Positions 9,198 to 17,827 of a stretch of 64,000 nt of DNA are shown one piece after another. The first letter of the stretch is position 1; each line of letters begins with the position of its first letter. The notes below the pieces were generated by a model, which did not search any database, was not told the origin of the DNA, and saw only the letters and a program-made list of their open reading frames with translations. Made by a program: the position numbers and the translations under genes. Source of the DNA: JAAYAY01 sp964563135 (lineage in GTDB: Bacteria; Planctomycetota; Planctomycetia; Pirellulales; Thermoguttaceae); contig CAZLWV010000001.1 of NCBI GenBank assembly GCA_964563135.1, forward strand, positions 1 to 64,000, given 5' to 3'.

Positions 9198-9592
9198 CTG
9201 CGTCTCCCAGTTCAGAACGTGAAACACCGGCACCGATCCGGAGAAGGGACGCTGGCCCCAATCCGTGCCTTCCCCAATTCTTGCTTCCGATTCTGTGTTC
9301 GGCGTCGGAGCGTGATTCTTCGCCTGGCACCTCCCCCGCCTTGGGGTAGGCGAGGCAAATCTCCGCTTCGACTGTGCGAAATAGAACGACCGTATCGGTT
9401 TTCGGTCGCCGGCACGCGGCGGGCGCCGAACTTGCCCCTGAAACGCCTCGCCACAGCGTGCCGACCGCGGAAACCGGTCCGAGGGGGCCGCTCCTGCCGG
9501 TAGCTGCCCCGTCTTGCCGTCCGGGGGAGTCTGTCTTGGACCACTGACGATGCACTCGGAGGGCAAGTGCCGCGGCCCGGCAATCCGGTTCA

Positions 9593-9705
9593 GCTCGAGT
9601 GCTCTGTCTCAGCCAAAAAGTTGGGATCGAGACTGCGGAACCACTCGGCGATTGTCGCATGATTCCACGCCATGGATCCCAAATTGAGCTGGGACAGAGC
9701 ACTAG
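9593..9705. mobile_element. MITE-like element, copy 1
   Basis: The ends form terminal inverted repeats: GTGCTCTGTCTCAGC at the left against GCTGGGACAGAGCAC at the right, 14 of 15 complementary. A second inverted pair lies inside (TTGGGATC near the left, GATCCCAA near the right), so the whole element can fold into one long imperfect hairpin. A second copy with about 85% identity is at 22256-22365. No transposase is present in the element or the window, as expected of a non-autonomous element. Confidence 0.8.
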
Positions 9706-9732
9706 ATTCCCCGCGCCGAAACGCGTTATAAT
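9705..9732 (+). promoter_or_regulatory. possible promoter for the BFN nuclease gene
   Basis: A perfect TATAAT (9727-9732) lies about 127 bases upstream of the gene. The best -35 (GATTCC, 9705-9710) is poor. The element at 9593-9705 abuts this promoter directly. Confidence 0.3.
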
Positions 9733-9858
9733 AGGACTACGGAGCCGCTGGCAGAACTGGCGATTGTTCGCACCCATATCGGTGGGAGAGTCGCGTGTTC
9801 TCTGAGGGCTTCGAGGTTGGCAATACGTCGCTCGTCTTGTGCGTGCAAGGATTCGGCC

Positions 9859-10266
9859 ATGCCCGTTCCGATGGAACTGTCGCGGATCATCATCAGCGAG
9901 ATCAACGACCAGCAGATCATCTATCTGAAGGAGGTTGACGGCGAGCGAACTTTCCCGATCCTGATCGGGCTTTTCGAAGCGACGATGATCCACCGCCGCG
10001 TGAAGGGGTGTACGTCGCCGCGTCCGCTCACGCACGACCTCATCTGTCAGATTGTCGAGAGTCTCGGCGGCGAGTTTCACGACGTCGTTATCAGCGACCT
10101 AAAGGACCACACCTACTTCGCCAAGCTTCGGGTCCGTGCGGACGGGGAGATCATCGAAATCGACTCGCGTCCGTCCGATGCGATCGCTATTTCGGTGACA
10201 TGCGATCCGCACCTTCCCATCTACGTCGAGGAAGATGTTCTCAACGAGGTCGTCGGCGAGCAGTAA
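9859..10266 (+). CDS. BFN domain (DUF151) bifunctional nuclease family protein
   Basis: A 135-residue single-domain protein of the DUF151/BFN family. Visible elements are MELSRIIISEINDQQIIYLK, RTFPILIGLFEA, RPLTHDLICQIVESLGG and the conserved IDSRPSDAIAISV. Family members have been described as having DNase and RNase activity; the activity of this one is inferred. The start ATG 9859 follows AAGGATTCGGCC and removes a Cys-rich, non-conserved leader that is open in frame. The length is typical of the minimal family. Confidence 0.88.
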   Translation: MPVPMELSRIIISEINDQQIIYLKEVDGERTFPILIGLFEATMIHRRVKGCTSPRPLTHDLICQIVESLGGEFHDVVISDLKDHTYFAKLRVRADGEIIEIDSRPSDAIAISVTCDPHLPIYVEEDVLNEVVGEQ

Positions 10267-10354
10267 TTGTTGATGTCTGCCCAACGGGAGACCGCAAGAG
10301 GGTGGGCTTCCGCCCGGTCGTGCTGGTGCATCGACGGCGCAGGGTTGAGCAGTT

Positions 10355-11188
10355 TCAGTCGCAGAAGAACACCGGCACGGGGCTTTCGTGGAGCACGGTT
10401 TTCGTGACTCCCCCCACCAGCAGATCTCGCAGCGTGGAATGCTTGCTGACCCCCATGACGAGCATCCGCGCATCGCGCTGGGCAACCTCTTCGAGAATCG
10501 CCTTTCCCAGCGACCCCCGCTGCTGGCGCGTGCAGGCAACCGCGTGGACTCCATGTGCCTCCAAGAACTCCACCGCGTCTTCGGCCTCGCACTCGGCGCG
10601 GTCTTCTGCCGGGCTGACGCTCAGCACGAACACGTTCTGGCCGAAATCGAGCCCCAGGGCCTGGAACGCCTGCATCGCCCGATCCGCCTGGGGGCTCTCG
10701 TCGTAGGCCAGCACGACCGACGAGCCCGTCCCCAGTTCCTTTGGCGCAATCACGATCGGCCGCGACTCCCGACGCAACACTCGCCAGAGGGTGTCGTCTC
10801 CTTTATTCGAGGTCTCATCGCGAAAGTGTGTTTCGTGCCCCAGCAAGACGAGGTCATGCCGGTGCGATTCGCGGAGGATCTCCTTGTACGGTGCTCCGAA
10901 ATCCTCGAGCACCTTGCACGAGACCCCTTCCGCCGTACACCGCGAAGTGAACTGGTCGAGAATCCGTTCGATCTTCCGCCTCGCATCCGCAACCCGGTGC
11001 TCCTCCCGGTTTGCCTTGAGTACCGAGGTGCCGATCGAAACAGGCTCACGGGCGCGAATGCTCGGCTCATCGACGATCCCGAGTCCCACGAGCACCGCGT
11101 CGAACCTCGTGGCCCACTGGATCGCCAGATCCAGCGCCACATCGCTGTCGCGGGTGCCGTCCAAGCCAACGAGAATGCTCGCCAACAT
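10355..11188 (-). CDS. tandem universal stress protein (two UspA domains)
   Basis: A 277-residue protein with two Usp domains in tandem. The first begins MLASILVGLDGTRDSDVALDLA. The second has VVLAYDESPQADRAMQAF and ends with VMGVSKHSTLRDLLVGG followed by PVPVFF, the nucleotide-binding G-x2-G-x9-G(S/T) region in slightly altered form. ATG 11188 has an excellent AAGGAGGTG six bases upstream. It is cytoplasmic. It lies 224 bases downstream of the ATPase-EIIA operon on the same strand, so read-through or stress-linked co-regulation with the ATPase is possible but unproven. Confidence 0.9.
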   Translation of the reverse strand: MLASILVGLDGTRDSDVALDLAIQWATRFDAVLVGLGIVDEPSIRAREPVSIGTSVLKANREEHRVADARRKIERILDQFTSRCTAEGVSCKVLEDFGAPYKEILRESHRHDLVLLGHETHFRDETSNKGDDTLWRVLRRESRPIVIAPKELGTGSSVVLAYDESPQADRAMQAFQALGLDFGQNVFVLSVSPAEDRAECEAEDAVEFLEAHGVHAVACTRQQRGSLGKAILEEVAQRDARMLVMGVSKHSTLRDLLVGGVTKTVLHESPVPVFFCD

Positions 11189-11412
11189 GCTTCACCTCCT
11201 TAGGCTGTGATCCGCCCGGTGAGATTGCGGGCGAGCCGGGCTGAATCAGGCCCCGGCACCGCGAGGCGATCCGATTCGTTTCCCCGGCCCGACGTCTCGA
11301 CCTGTCCCACGCATCGATCGAAAGGCTCCCTTCCAGTCCATGTGTATTCTATACCCAGCGCCGGTGCCGGCAATGCCGCTGTGTGCTGCGGCATCGTTTG
11401 GGGCCAAAGGGG

Positions 11413-11901
11413 TCAATCCGCCAGGAAACCTGGCCCTTCGCTCGCCTTGATGACGTTCAACACCTCCCGGTCATCGCCGGTGCGGGCAGCGGCAACAAGT
11501 TGCGCCCGCAGAGCGGCGTCGGAGAGCAAGCGGGTTATGTCGGCAATGGTCTTGATATGGTCGCCATACTGGGCATCGGGAATCATGAGCAGGCAGATCA
11601 GCTGCGTATCTTGCCCATCCACCGACTCGAAGGGGATTCCCTCCGCAGCAACTCCGAGAACGGCGATCGGGTCCTCCAAGACGCTGGTGCGAGCGTGCGG
11701 CAGGGCAAGGCCTTGGCTCAGGCCCGTACTGTGCCGGCGTTCCTGGGCTACAAGAGCCTCCAGCACCTCTTGCCGGTCGAAGATGCGCAGCTCATGCTCT
11801 TCCACCAGTTTGTCGACAAGCTCCTCGATCGCGTCCCACTTGGTTCGCGACCGCATCCGGGGGACGACCAGCCGTTCTTGGAGGAGGTCGAGGAGCCTCA
11901 T
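11413..11901 (-). CDS. PTS EIIA-like (PtsN/fructose-type) regulatory protein coupled to the ATPase operon
   Basis: A 162-residue single EIIA domain of the fructose/nitrogen class (PTS_EIIA type 2). The phospho-acceptor site is visible as LSQGLALPHAR with His69. It is followed by the family-typical GVAAEGIPFESVDGQ and LICLLMIP. Start ATG 11901 overlaps the stop of atpD as ATGA, so translation should be coupled to the ATPase operon. No EI, HPr or transporter subunit is in the window, so a regulatory role (PtsN-like, perhaps toward the ATPase or ion homeostasis) is likelier than sugar uptake. That role is inference. Confidence 0.87.
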   Translation of the reverse strand: MRLLDLLQERLVVPRMRSRTKWDAIEELVDKLVEEHELRIFDRQEVLEALVAQERRHSTGLSQGLALPHARTSVLEDPIAVLGVAAEGIPFESVDGQDTQLICLLMIPDAQYGDHIKTIADITRLLSDAALRAQLVAAARTGDDREVLNVIKASEGPGFLAD

Positions 11902-12530
11902 CGCCGAGTCCTCGCTTTTTTGGTCTTCAGCCGTTTCAGCCGGACGACGTCGTCGCGGGCTCGCTCTTCCAAGGTCTGGCTGATGAATCGGGTTTGCATT
12001 TCCATCTGCGGAATAAGCTGCTGTTCCAGCGCATTGATCCTGCGGTTTGTGCGGCGAATGTCCTCGCCGATCCGCCGGAGCCGCAGTTCGCGCGGGGCCA
12101 GATTGAGCATTTCCAGCACGATCCGCCCGAAGCCGGCGGCCGTTTCGTCGATCGCCAGCGGAGTGCTCCGCGGCGAATGCGGCCTGGCGGGCAGATCGCT
12201 GGGGCAGAACGAGTATTCCAGGTCCACGATCCGCACACCCCACAGGTTCTTCGGGATGAGCCGGAGGCGGAAGCCGTCGATGGTTGCCACGGCGGCGGAT
12301 GCAAGCAACTCAGGACCCGCGCAGGCCTCGGCGACAACACAGGCGACTGCTTCCCGGCGCAACAGTTCGATCAGCGTCTGGCGGCGGGAGACGACTGCGG
12401 CGGCTTCAGCGTAGAACTCGCGCAGCAGCGCATCCTTCTTGCGGTTCAGCAGATCCGCTCCTTGGCGAGCCAGCCGGATCTGGCCCCGCTTGAGCAGGAG
12501 GTTCATGCGTGTGGGGTTGACGTGGTCCAT
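11898..12530 (-). CDS. atpD: A/V-type ATP synthase subunit D
   Basis: A 210-residue subunit D, the central-shaft coiled coil of the A1/V1 sector. It shows the family opening VNPTRMNLLLKRGQIRLA and ends in a long basic helix (LEQQLIPQMEMQTRFISQTLEERARDD is the conserved region in part). ATG 12530 is chosen because it gives the normal family N-terminus; a GTG at 12581 would add 17 residues. A small hairpin (CCGCCGG/CCGGCGG) lies between atpB and this gene, about 99 bases apart, the widest gap in the operon. It is coupled to the following EIIA gene through an ATGA overlap. Confidence 0.92.
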   Translation of the reverse strand: MDHVNPTRMNLLLKRGQIRLARQGADLLNRKKDALLREFYAEAAAVVSRRQTLIELLRREAVACVVAEACAGPELLASAAVATIDGFRLRLIPKNLWGVRIVDLEYSFCPSDLPARPHSPRSTPLAIDETAAGFGRIVLEMLNLAPRELRLRRIGEDIRRTNRRINALEQQLIPQMEMQTRFISQTLEERARDDVVRLKRLKTKKARTRR

Positions 12531-12628
12531 GCTGAACAGCTCGTCGGAAAATGCGAGTTTGCGGCGGACGCCGATACGCACAGCCGCCGGTTACTCCGGC
12601 GGATCCAAGGCGCCTTCGGCCCGATTGC

Positions 12629-14017
12629 TCACATTTGCTCGGGATAGTAGCGATCGAGGAACTCCCTGCGTATCCGCGTCAGCTCGGCGCGGGGAAACAT
12701 CCGCAGCAGCGTCCAACCTTTCTCCAAGGTCTGCTCGATGGTACGGTGCCCGCTCGCCTGGTGAATCAGTTCGCGTTCGAAGCGATCGGCGAACACCAGG
12801 AAACGCCGGTCGGTTTCGGTCAATGCATCTTCGCCCACGATCGACACCAGCCGCCGAATCTCGATGCCGTTGGCATAGCCTGCGTAAAGCTGGTTGGCCC
12901 ACTCGCGATGGTCGTCGCGGGTCTGGCCAGGGCCGATGCCATTGTTCATCAGCCGCGACAGGCTCGGCAGCACGTCGACGGGGGGGGAAATCCCTTTCTG
13001 ATGGAGGCCGCGGTGGAGCACCAGTTGGCCTTCGGTGATGTAGCCGGTCAGGTCGACAATCGGGTGCGTGATGTCGTCGTCGGGCATGGTGACCACGGGA
13101 ATCTGCGTGATCGAGCCCGCCAGTCCCTTGACCGCGCCGGCCCGCTCGTAGATCGACGCCAGGTCGGTGTACATCATTCCCGGGTAGCCGCGGCGGCCGG
13201 GGATCTCCTCGCGGGCACCGGATACTTCGCGGAGGGCCTCGCAGTAGTTGGTCATGTCCGCCAGCACGACCAGCACGTGCATCCCCAGGGTGAAGGCGAA
13301 GTACTCGGCAGCCGTCAAGGCGTAGCGCGGCGTGACCAGGCGTTCGATGGCCGGATCGTCGGCCAGATTGAGGAACACGACCAGCCGCTGGGCGGCTTCG
13401 CTGTCGCGGATTCGGGCCAGGTACGAAGCGGCCTCGCGGTGTGTGATCCCCATGGCGGCGAAGATCACCACCAGCATCCCCTCTTCCTCCGTGCCGACCA
13501 CGCGCGCGTGCTCGAGGATGAAGCTGACGATTTCGTTGGCCGGCAGTCCCGGGCCGGAGAAGATGGGCAGCTTCTGGCCACGAACCAGGGTGTTGAAGCC
13601 GTCGATCGCCGACAGTCCCGTTTCGATGAACCGTCGAGGCTGCTGGCGAGCTACGGGATTGAGCGGCGGGCCGTGGATATCGCGACGCTCCTGGTAGACT
13701 ACCTCCGGACGGTCGTCGCGTGGTCGCCCGCTGCCACTGAATATGCGGCCGAGCAGGTGGGGTGTGAGTTTCACGGTAGCTGCCGCCTCGCGAAAGCCCA
13801 CTTCGGTCCGGGCCGGCCCGATCTGCGAAGTCCCCTCCAGCACCTGAACGAGCGTGAGGTCGTGCGAGACCTCGAGCACTTGACCGGTGCGCACCTCGTC
13901 ATCCGGCAGGACCAGGTCGAGCACCGCGCCGTAGCCGAACCGTCGGCTGCCTTCGAGGAACACCAGCGGACCGGCGACCGAGGTCACGTTTCGGTAGTAG
14001 GTGGAGGCGAGTTTCAT
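12629..14017 (-). CDS. atpB: A/V-type ATP synthase subunit B
   Basis: The 462-residue regulatory, non-catalytic subunit of the A1/V1 hexamer. It has SAIDGFNTLVRGQKLPIFSG, the region equivalent to the P-loop but without a Walker lysine, as expected of B subunits. Further family motifs are RRGYPGMMYTDLASIYERAG, GSITQIPVVTMPDDDITHPI and TGYITEGQLVL. Its ATG overlaps the stop of atpA (ATGA). Length and motifs are normal. Confidence 0.97.
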   Translation of the reverse strand: MKLASTYYRNVTSVAGPLVFLEGSRRFGYGAVLDLVLPDDEVRTGQVLEVSHDLTLVQVLEGTSQIGPARTEVGFREAAATVKLTPHLLGRIFSGSGRPRDDRPEVVYQERRDIHGPPLNPVARQQPRRFIETGLSAIDGFNTLVRGQKLPIFSGPGLPANEIVSFILEHARVVGTEEEGMLVVIFAAMGITHREAASYLARIRDSEAAQRLVVFLNLADDPAIERLVTPRYALTAAEYFAFTLGMHVLVVLADMTNYCEALREVSGAREEIPGRRGYPGMMYTDLASIYERAGAVKGLAGSITQIPVVTMPDDDITHPIVDLTGYITEGQLVLHRGLHQKGISPPVDVLPSLSRLMNNGIGPGQTRDDHREWANQLYAGYANGIEIRRLVSIVGEDALTETDRRFLVFADRFERELIHQASGHRTIEQTLEKGWTLLRMFPRAELTRIRREFLDRYYPEQM

Positions 14018-15765
14018 GCGTTCAGTCGGTTGACCGACCCCTCCAGATCCGCCGTGAAACGGGCGAGGTATGCCTCGACCTCGTCTTCGGCGACTTCCAT
14101 CATTCGCGACAGCGTTTCCCGCTCGGGCAGTGCGACGACCCGCTCGATGCCCACGCCGCGTCCGACCGCCTCGCTGGCCACGCGGTGGAAGTGCAATATC
14201 GCGGCCATCATCGCCGCCTGCTTGCGAAGGCTGCAGCGCATGTCGACGGACGAGAAGGCGTTCTGCTGCAGGAACCCCTCGCGGATCGCAAGTCCGGTTT
14301 CCAGCACCACGCGTTCCTGGGTCTGGAGGCCTTCAGGGCCGACCAGTTGCACGACCTCCTGGAGTTCGGCATCGCGCTGGAGAAGCTCGCGGATTGCCGC
14401 GATGGAATCGGCCCACTGCTCGGACAGCTCGCGGGCGTACCAGGGCCGGAGCTGGGAGAAGTACAGCGAGTAGCTGCGGGCCCAACTAATGGCCGGGAAA
14501 TGGCGCCGGTAGGCCAGGGGCGCATCGAGCGCCCACATTGCCCCCGCGATCCGCTGCGAGGTCTGCGTGACCGGCTCCGAATAGTCGCCCCCCGGCGGCG
14601 ACACGGCCCCGACGATGGTCACCGAGCCTTCTCGCCCATCGCCGCCCAGGCAGCGGACTTTGCCACTCCGCTCGTAGAAGCCCGCCAGACGCGATGCGAG
14701 ATAGGTCGGGTAGCCCTCCTCGCCGGGCATCTCCTCGAGCCGGGAGGATATCTCCCGCATGGCTTCCGCCCAGCGCGACGTCGAATCAGCGAGCACAGCC
14801 ACGTCGTAGCCCATGTCGCGATAGTACTCGGCCATTGTCAGTCCGACGTAGACGGAGGCTTCTCGCGCGGCAACGGGCATGTTCGACGTATTGGCGATCA
14901 GCACCGTCCGTTCCATGAGCGGCCGCCCCGTGAACGGATCGTCCACCTGGGGGAATTCGGCGAGCACGTCGGTCATCTCGTTGCCTCGCTCCCCGCAGCC
15001 CACGTAGACGATGATCTGGGCATTGGAGCACTTGGCCAGGGTCTGCTCGAGCACGGTCTTGCCGGTGCCGAAGCCGCCGGGGATGATCGCGGTCCCGCCG
15101 AGGCAGATGGGAAACAGCGCGTCGAGCACCCGCTGGCCGGTGAGGAACGGCTCGCAGGGATCGAGTTTTGCGAGGTATGGTCGCCGGCGTTTGACGGGCC
15201 AATGCTGGATCATGCTCAGCGTGCGGCCGTCGCGAAGCCGCACGACGGGTTCTTCCGCCGGACGGAGGCCGGCGAAGACCTCGGCGACTTCTCCATGGAT
15301 ACCGGGCGGAGCCATCACGCGATGCAGCCGGCCCGGCCGCTCTTCAACCTCGCCCAGAATTGTTCCCGGTTCGATACGATCTGCGGCCGCCACGCGCGGC
15401 TGAAAGTCCCAGCTCCGCTTGCCGTCGATCGCCGGCGCGAAGACGCCACGAGTGAGAAACGCGCCATACGACTGGTGGAGCAGGTCCAGCGGGCGCTGCA
15501 CGCCGTCGTAGATCTGGCCGAGCAACCCCGGACCGAGCGCCACCGAGAGCGCCGCGCGGGTATTGACCACCGGTTCGCCGACACGCAAACCAGTGGTGTC
15601 TTCGAACACCTGCAGAAACGCGCGGTCCTGCTCGATGCGAATCACTTCCCCCAGCAGCCCGAGTTCGCCCACGCGCACGATGTCGTCGAGTTTCGCGTCG
15701 GCCATCCCGTCGGCGACGACGGCCGGCCCGGCGATCCTGACAATACGGCCTGGGGCATCGTTCAT
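14014..15765 (-). CDS. atpA: A/V-type ATP synthase catalytic subunit A
   Basis: Catalytic subunit of 583 residues, the usual family length. The Walker A loop is GGFGTGKTVLEQ (most family members have GAFGCGKT). Other landmarks are VYVGCGERGNEMTDVL, the arginine-containing LADSTSRWAEAMREISSRLEEMPGEEGYP, and the A-subunit-specific non-homologous region. ATG 15765 overlaps the stop of atpF (ATGA). It hydrolyses or makes ATP at the A/B interface, driving or driven by ion flow through I and K. Confidence 0.97.
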   Translation of the reverse strand: MNDAPGRIVRIAGPAVVADGMADAKLDDIVRVGELGLLGEVIRIEQDRAFLQVFEDTTGLRVGEPVVNTRAALSVALGPGLLGQIYDGVQRPLDLLHQSYGAFLTRGVFAPAIDGKRSWDFQPRVAAADRIEPGTILGEVEERPGRLHRVMAPPGIHGEVAEVFAGLRPAEEPVVRLRDGRTLSMIQHWPVKRRRPYLAKLDPCEPFLTGQRVLDALFPICLGGTAIIPGGFGTGKTVLEQTLAKCSNAQIIVYVGCGERGNEMTDVLAEFPQVDDPFTGRPLMERTVLIANTSNMPVAAREASVYVGLTMAEYYRDMGYDVAVLADSTSRWAEAMREISSRLEEMPGEEGYPTYLASRLAGFYERSGKVRCLGGDGREGSVTIVGAVSPPGGDYSEPVTQTSQRIAGAMWALDAPLAYRRHFPAISWARSYSLYFSQLRPWYARELSEQWADSIAAIRELLQRDAELQEVVQLVGPEGLQTQERVVLETGLAIREGFLQQNAFSSVDMRCSLRKQAAMMAAILHFHRVASEAVGRGVGIERVVALPERETLSRMMEVAEDEVEAYLARFTADLEGSVNRLNA

Positions 15766-16121
15766 GGCAGCGCCGGCGGTTTGCCGCCTCCACCAGGTCC
15801 AGCGGTCAGATTGATCCGGCATCCGAGGATCCGGCCGAGTCGCAACTCAAGGTCGCGGCGGTCGTCGCGCGTGGACTGCCATTCCATCGGCACGGGCACG
15901 AACAGCGGGTGCCCGCAGTGCAGCAGTCGCTCGTACTGGTCCGGGTCGAACCCGGGCAAAAAGTGCTCGGCCAGCAGCACCAGCTTGAGTTCGGCGCGCG
16001 AGCGGGCTTCCTGGATCTGCTCGGCGGCCTCCGCCGCATTGCGGGCAGGCAGCACAGCCACACCGGCGAGCCGTAATCCGGCCGCGAGTTCCGTCGGCGC
16101 GACCACCAGAATCTCAGCCAT
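15762..16121 (-). CDS. atpF: A/V-type ATP synthase subunit F
   Basis: A 119-residue subunit F of the central stalk: a small Rossmann-like fold starting MAEILVVAPTELAAGLRLAGV, with an EQIQEA helix and a variable Pro/Gly tail. Identification rests partly on position between C and A. It overlaps atpC by 8 bases and atpA by 4 bases. Confidence 0.85.
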   Translation of the reverse strand: MAEILVVAPTELAAGLRLAGVAVLPARNAAEAAEQIQEARSRAELKLVLLAEHFLPGFDPDQYERLLHCGHPLFVPVPMEWQSTRDDRRDLELRLGRILGCRINLTAGPGGGGKPPALP

Positions 16122-17214
16122 CGACGAGGTTCTCCTGGACTCTTCCCGTCGGCAGTCCATACCGGATTCCGCGGGCGATCATCCGCACATTGACCAATTC
16201 GTTGTTTGCCCGTGCGAGATACAGCAGCGGCACGACGACAGACACGCGGTGCAACCGGGCGAGCCTCCGCCGCAGCCGCAAGCGTTCGATGTCGAAACAA
16301 CGTTCGAACACCGACGCGCGGCCCTGGCTGACGAACCCCAGCATGCCCCGTTCGACCGCCACGGCCAGCGGCCCGCGCGGCAACAACCGATAGAGCTGCT
16401 CGATCTCATCACATCCCATCAGGTCGAGGAACTGCTCCCGGCCGAGAGAGCCGTGCGCGAGCCAGAGCGAGCGGGTTTCGGTGGCGGGCAAACGCCGACC
16501 AAGCAGGCGCAGGGCCGTCCGGAGGTTCAAGAGATCGGCCTCCCAGGCGATCAGTTTGCGGAGCAGGCGGGCATCGGTCCGATCCACGGCAGCGCGGGCA
16601 CAGGCGAGCATCCGCCCCAGATGGAGCTCATCGAGAAAGAGCTCGATCTCACGGAGACCCGGTTCGTGCTCGCGAGGTTCGGCGAGGAAGCTGCCCATTC
16701 TCGCGGCGACCTCCGGCATCACGTGTTCAACACTCCGCAGCAGATCCGGCATCGTCTCGGCCGCCAGGGCCTCGCTGTAGCGTGCCGGAGTCCACGCTCC
16801 GACCGGCACATACGCCTTGCTGGCCACCGCTCGGTCCGACCCGATCAGAAGGCGCCGGGTCACGGCGAGCAAGTGGTGGCAGTCCCACTGGCCGACAACC
16901 AGGTACCGGTACTGCGGCACGCTGTCTTCGACCCACTGGCGAACCTGTTCCACACGAGCGGCCAGCGCGGCGACGAGCCCGCGGTCGAGCTCGTCCAGGT
17001 CGGCCGGGTCCAGTACCGCTTGCTCCACGTGCGGAGCGTAGTCGGTTTCCCGCAGCAGATGGAACAGGCCGGCCAGGTCGCCGGCGCTTCGCAGCCGTTC
17101 GAGCTCGCGCGGCCCGAGCAGCCGCGGTATCCTTGCCCAGACCCGGGCACAGAGCCACGCCGGCCCGGCCCGCGACCGCGCAACCGCACGTGTGATGAGA
17201 GCGTGCTGGATCAT
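16114..17214 (-). CDS. atpC: A/V-type ATP synthase subunit C (AC39-like)
   Basis: A 366-residue all-helical subunit C/d that joins the rotor ring to the central stalk. Sequence signs are the three-fold helical repeat pattern, LIAWEADLLNLRTALR in the middle and the C-terminal ARANNELVNVRMIARGI, the best conserved part of the family. ATG 17214 overlaps the atpE stop as ATGA. The sequence is otherwise divergent, Arg/Leu-rich. Confidence 0.9.
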   Translation of the reverse strand: MIQHALITRAVARSRAGPAWLCARVWARIPRLLGPRELERLRSAGDLAGLFHLLRETDYAPHVEQAVLDPADLDELDRGLVAALAARVEQVRQWVEDSVPQYRYLVVGQWDCHHLLAVTRRLLIGSDRAVASKAYVPVGAWTPARYSEALAAETMPDLLRSVEHVMPEVAARMGSFLAEPREHEPGLREIELFLDELHLGRMLACARAAVDRTDARLLRKLIAWEADLLNLRTALRLLGRRLPATETRSLWLAHGSLGREQFLDLMGCDEIEQLYRLLPRGPLAVAVERGMLGFVSQGRASVFERCFDIERLRLRRRLARLHRVSVVVPLLYLARANNELVNVRMIARGIRYGLPTGRVQENLVDG

Positions 17215-17816
17215 GGTCCGTCTCGCAACGAGATGCGCTGTTCCAGGGCGTCGGCGATCATCTTGAGGAATTCCTCGCGACCCTCACGGAGCCGGGAGAG
17301 CGGCGTATTCCTGACCCGGAGTCGCCCATCGCGGCTGACGAGTTCGAGACCGGCATCGATCGCGGCATCCGGCTCGACGGCGGCAACGAGGTTCCGGCAC
17401 TTGTCCGCCAGCGGACCGTCGAGCGGCGCAAAGCGCAGCACGGGGGCGTCGTCGCGCTCCTCGCGGTAGACGTGCATCGCCTCGTCCAACAGCCGCAACC
17501 AGACCCTCTCGTAGTCTTCACGGGTGCGAGCCGTGCCGACCTCGCCGGCCAGCTCCCTGAAGACCTCCTGGGCAACCTCGAACTGGAGGTTCCCGATCCG
17601 CGCGCGGCGCTGGTTCTCGCGGCGAGTCCGCTGCTGCCGGGCATAGTCGCGGAACTGCTGTTCCGCGAGGGCCGCTTCATGCTGTTCCGTTTCAGCGATC
17701 AGGCGGTCCACCTGCGCTTCGGCCTGGCAGATCGCGGCGTCGGCTTGCCGGTCGATCTCGGCAATTCGCGCCGCGATTTCCTCCTCCATGGCTGCGATCA
17801 GCGGCTCTTCCGCCAT
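17211..17816 (-). CDS. atpE: A/V-type ATP synthase subunit E
   Basis: A 201-residue peripheral-stalk subunit: an N-terminal charged coiled coil (AAMEEEIAARIAEIDRQAD through RRENQRRARI) followed by a small globular domain (LAGEVGTAR... ISLRDGP). ATG 17816 is preferred, since the open frame upstream runs through the K gene. It pairs with the H-like subunit as the stator. It overlaps atpC by 4 bases. Confidence 0.88.
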   Translation of the reverse strand: MAEEPLIAAMEEEIAARIAEIDRQADAAICQAEAQVDRLIAETEQHEAALAEQQFRDYARQQRTRRENQRRARIGNLQFEVAQEVFRELAGEVGTARTREDYERVWLRLLDEAMHVYREERDDAPVLRFAPLDGPLADKCRNLVAAVEPDAAIDAGLELVSRDGRLRVRNTPLSRLREGREEFLKMIADALEQRISLRDGP

Positions 17817-17827
17817 GGCGTCGGCCC

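Larger units (their letters stand above)
9198..9858. other. 660-base intergenic region holding a MITE-like element and a -10 box
   Basis: No convincing gene. It contains the dispersed element at 9593-9705 and a perfect TATAAT at 9727-9732. The open frames across 9049-9800 are shadows with Arg/Pro-rich translations. Confidence 0.5.

Noticed and set aside
12551..17469. long plus-strand open frames opposite the ATPase operon (640 and 1094 codons)
   Set aside because: They are antisense to well-recognised ATPase subunits, and their composition is a GC-skew shadow.
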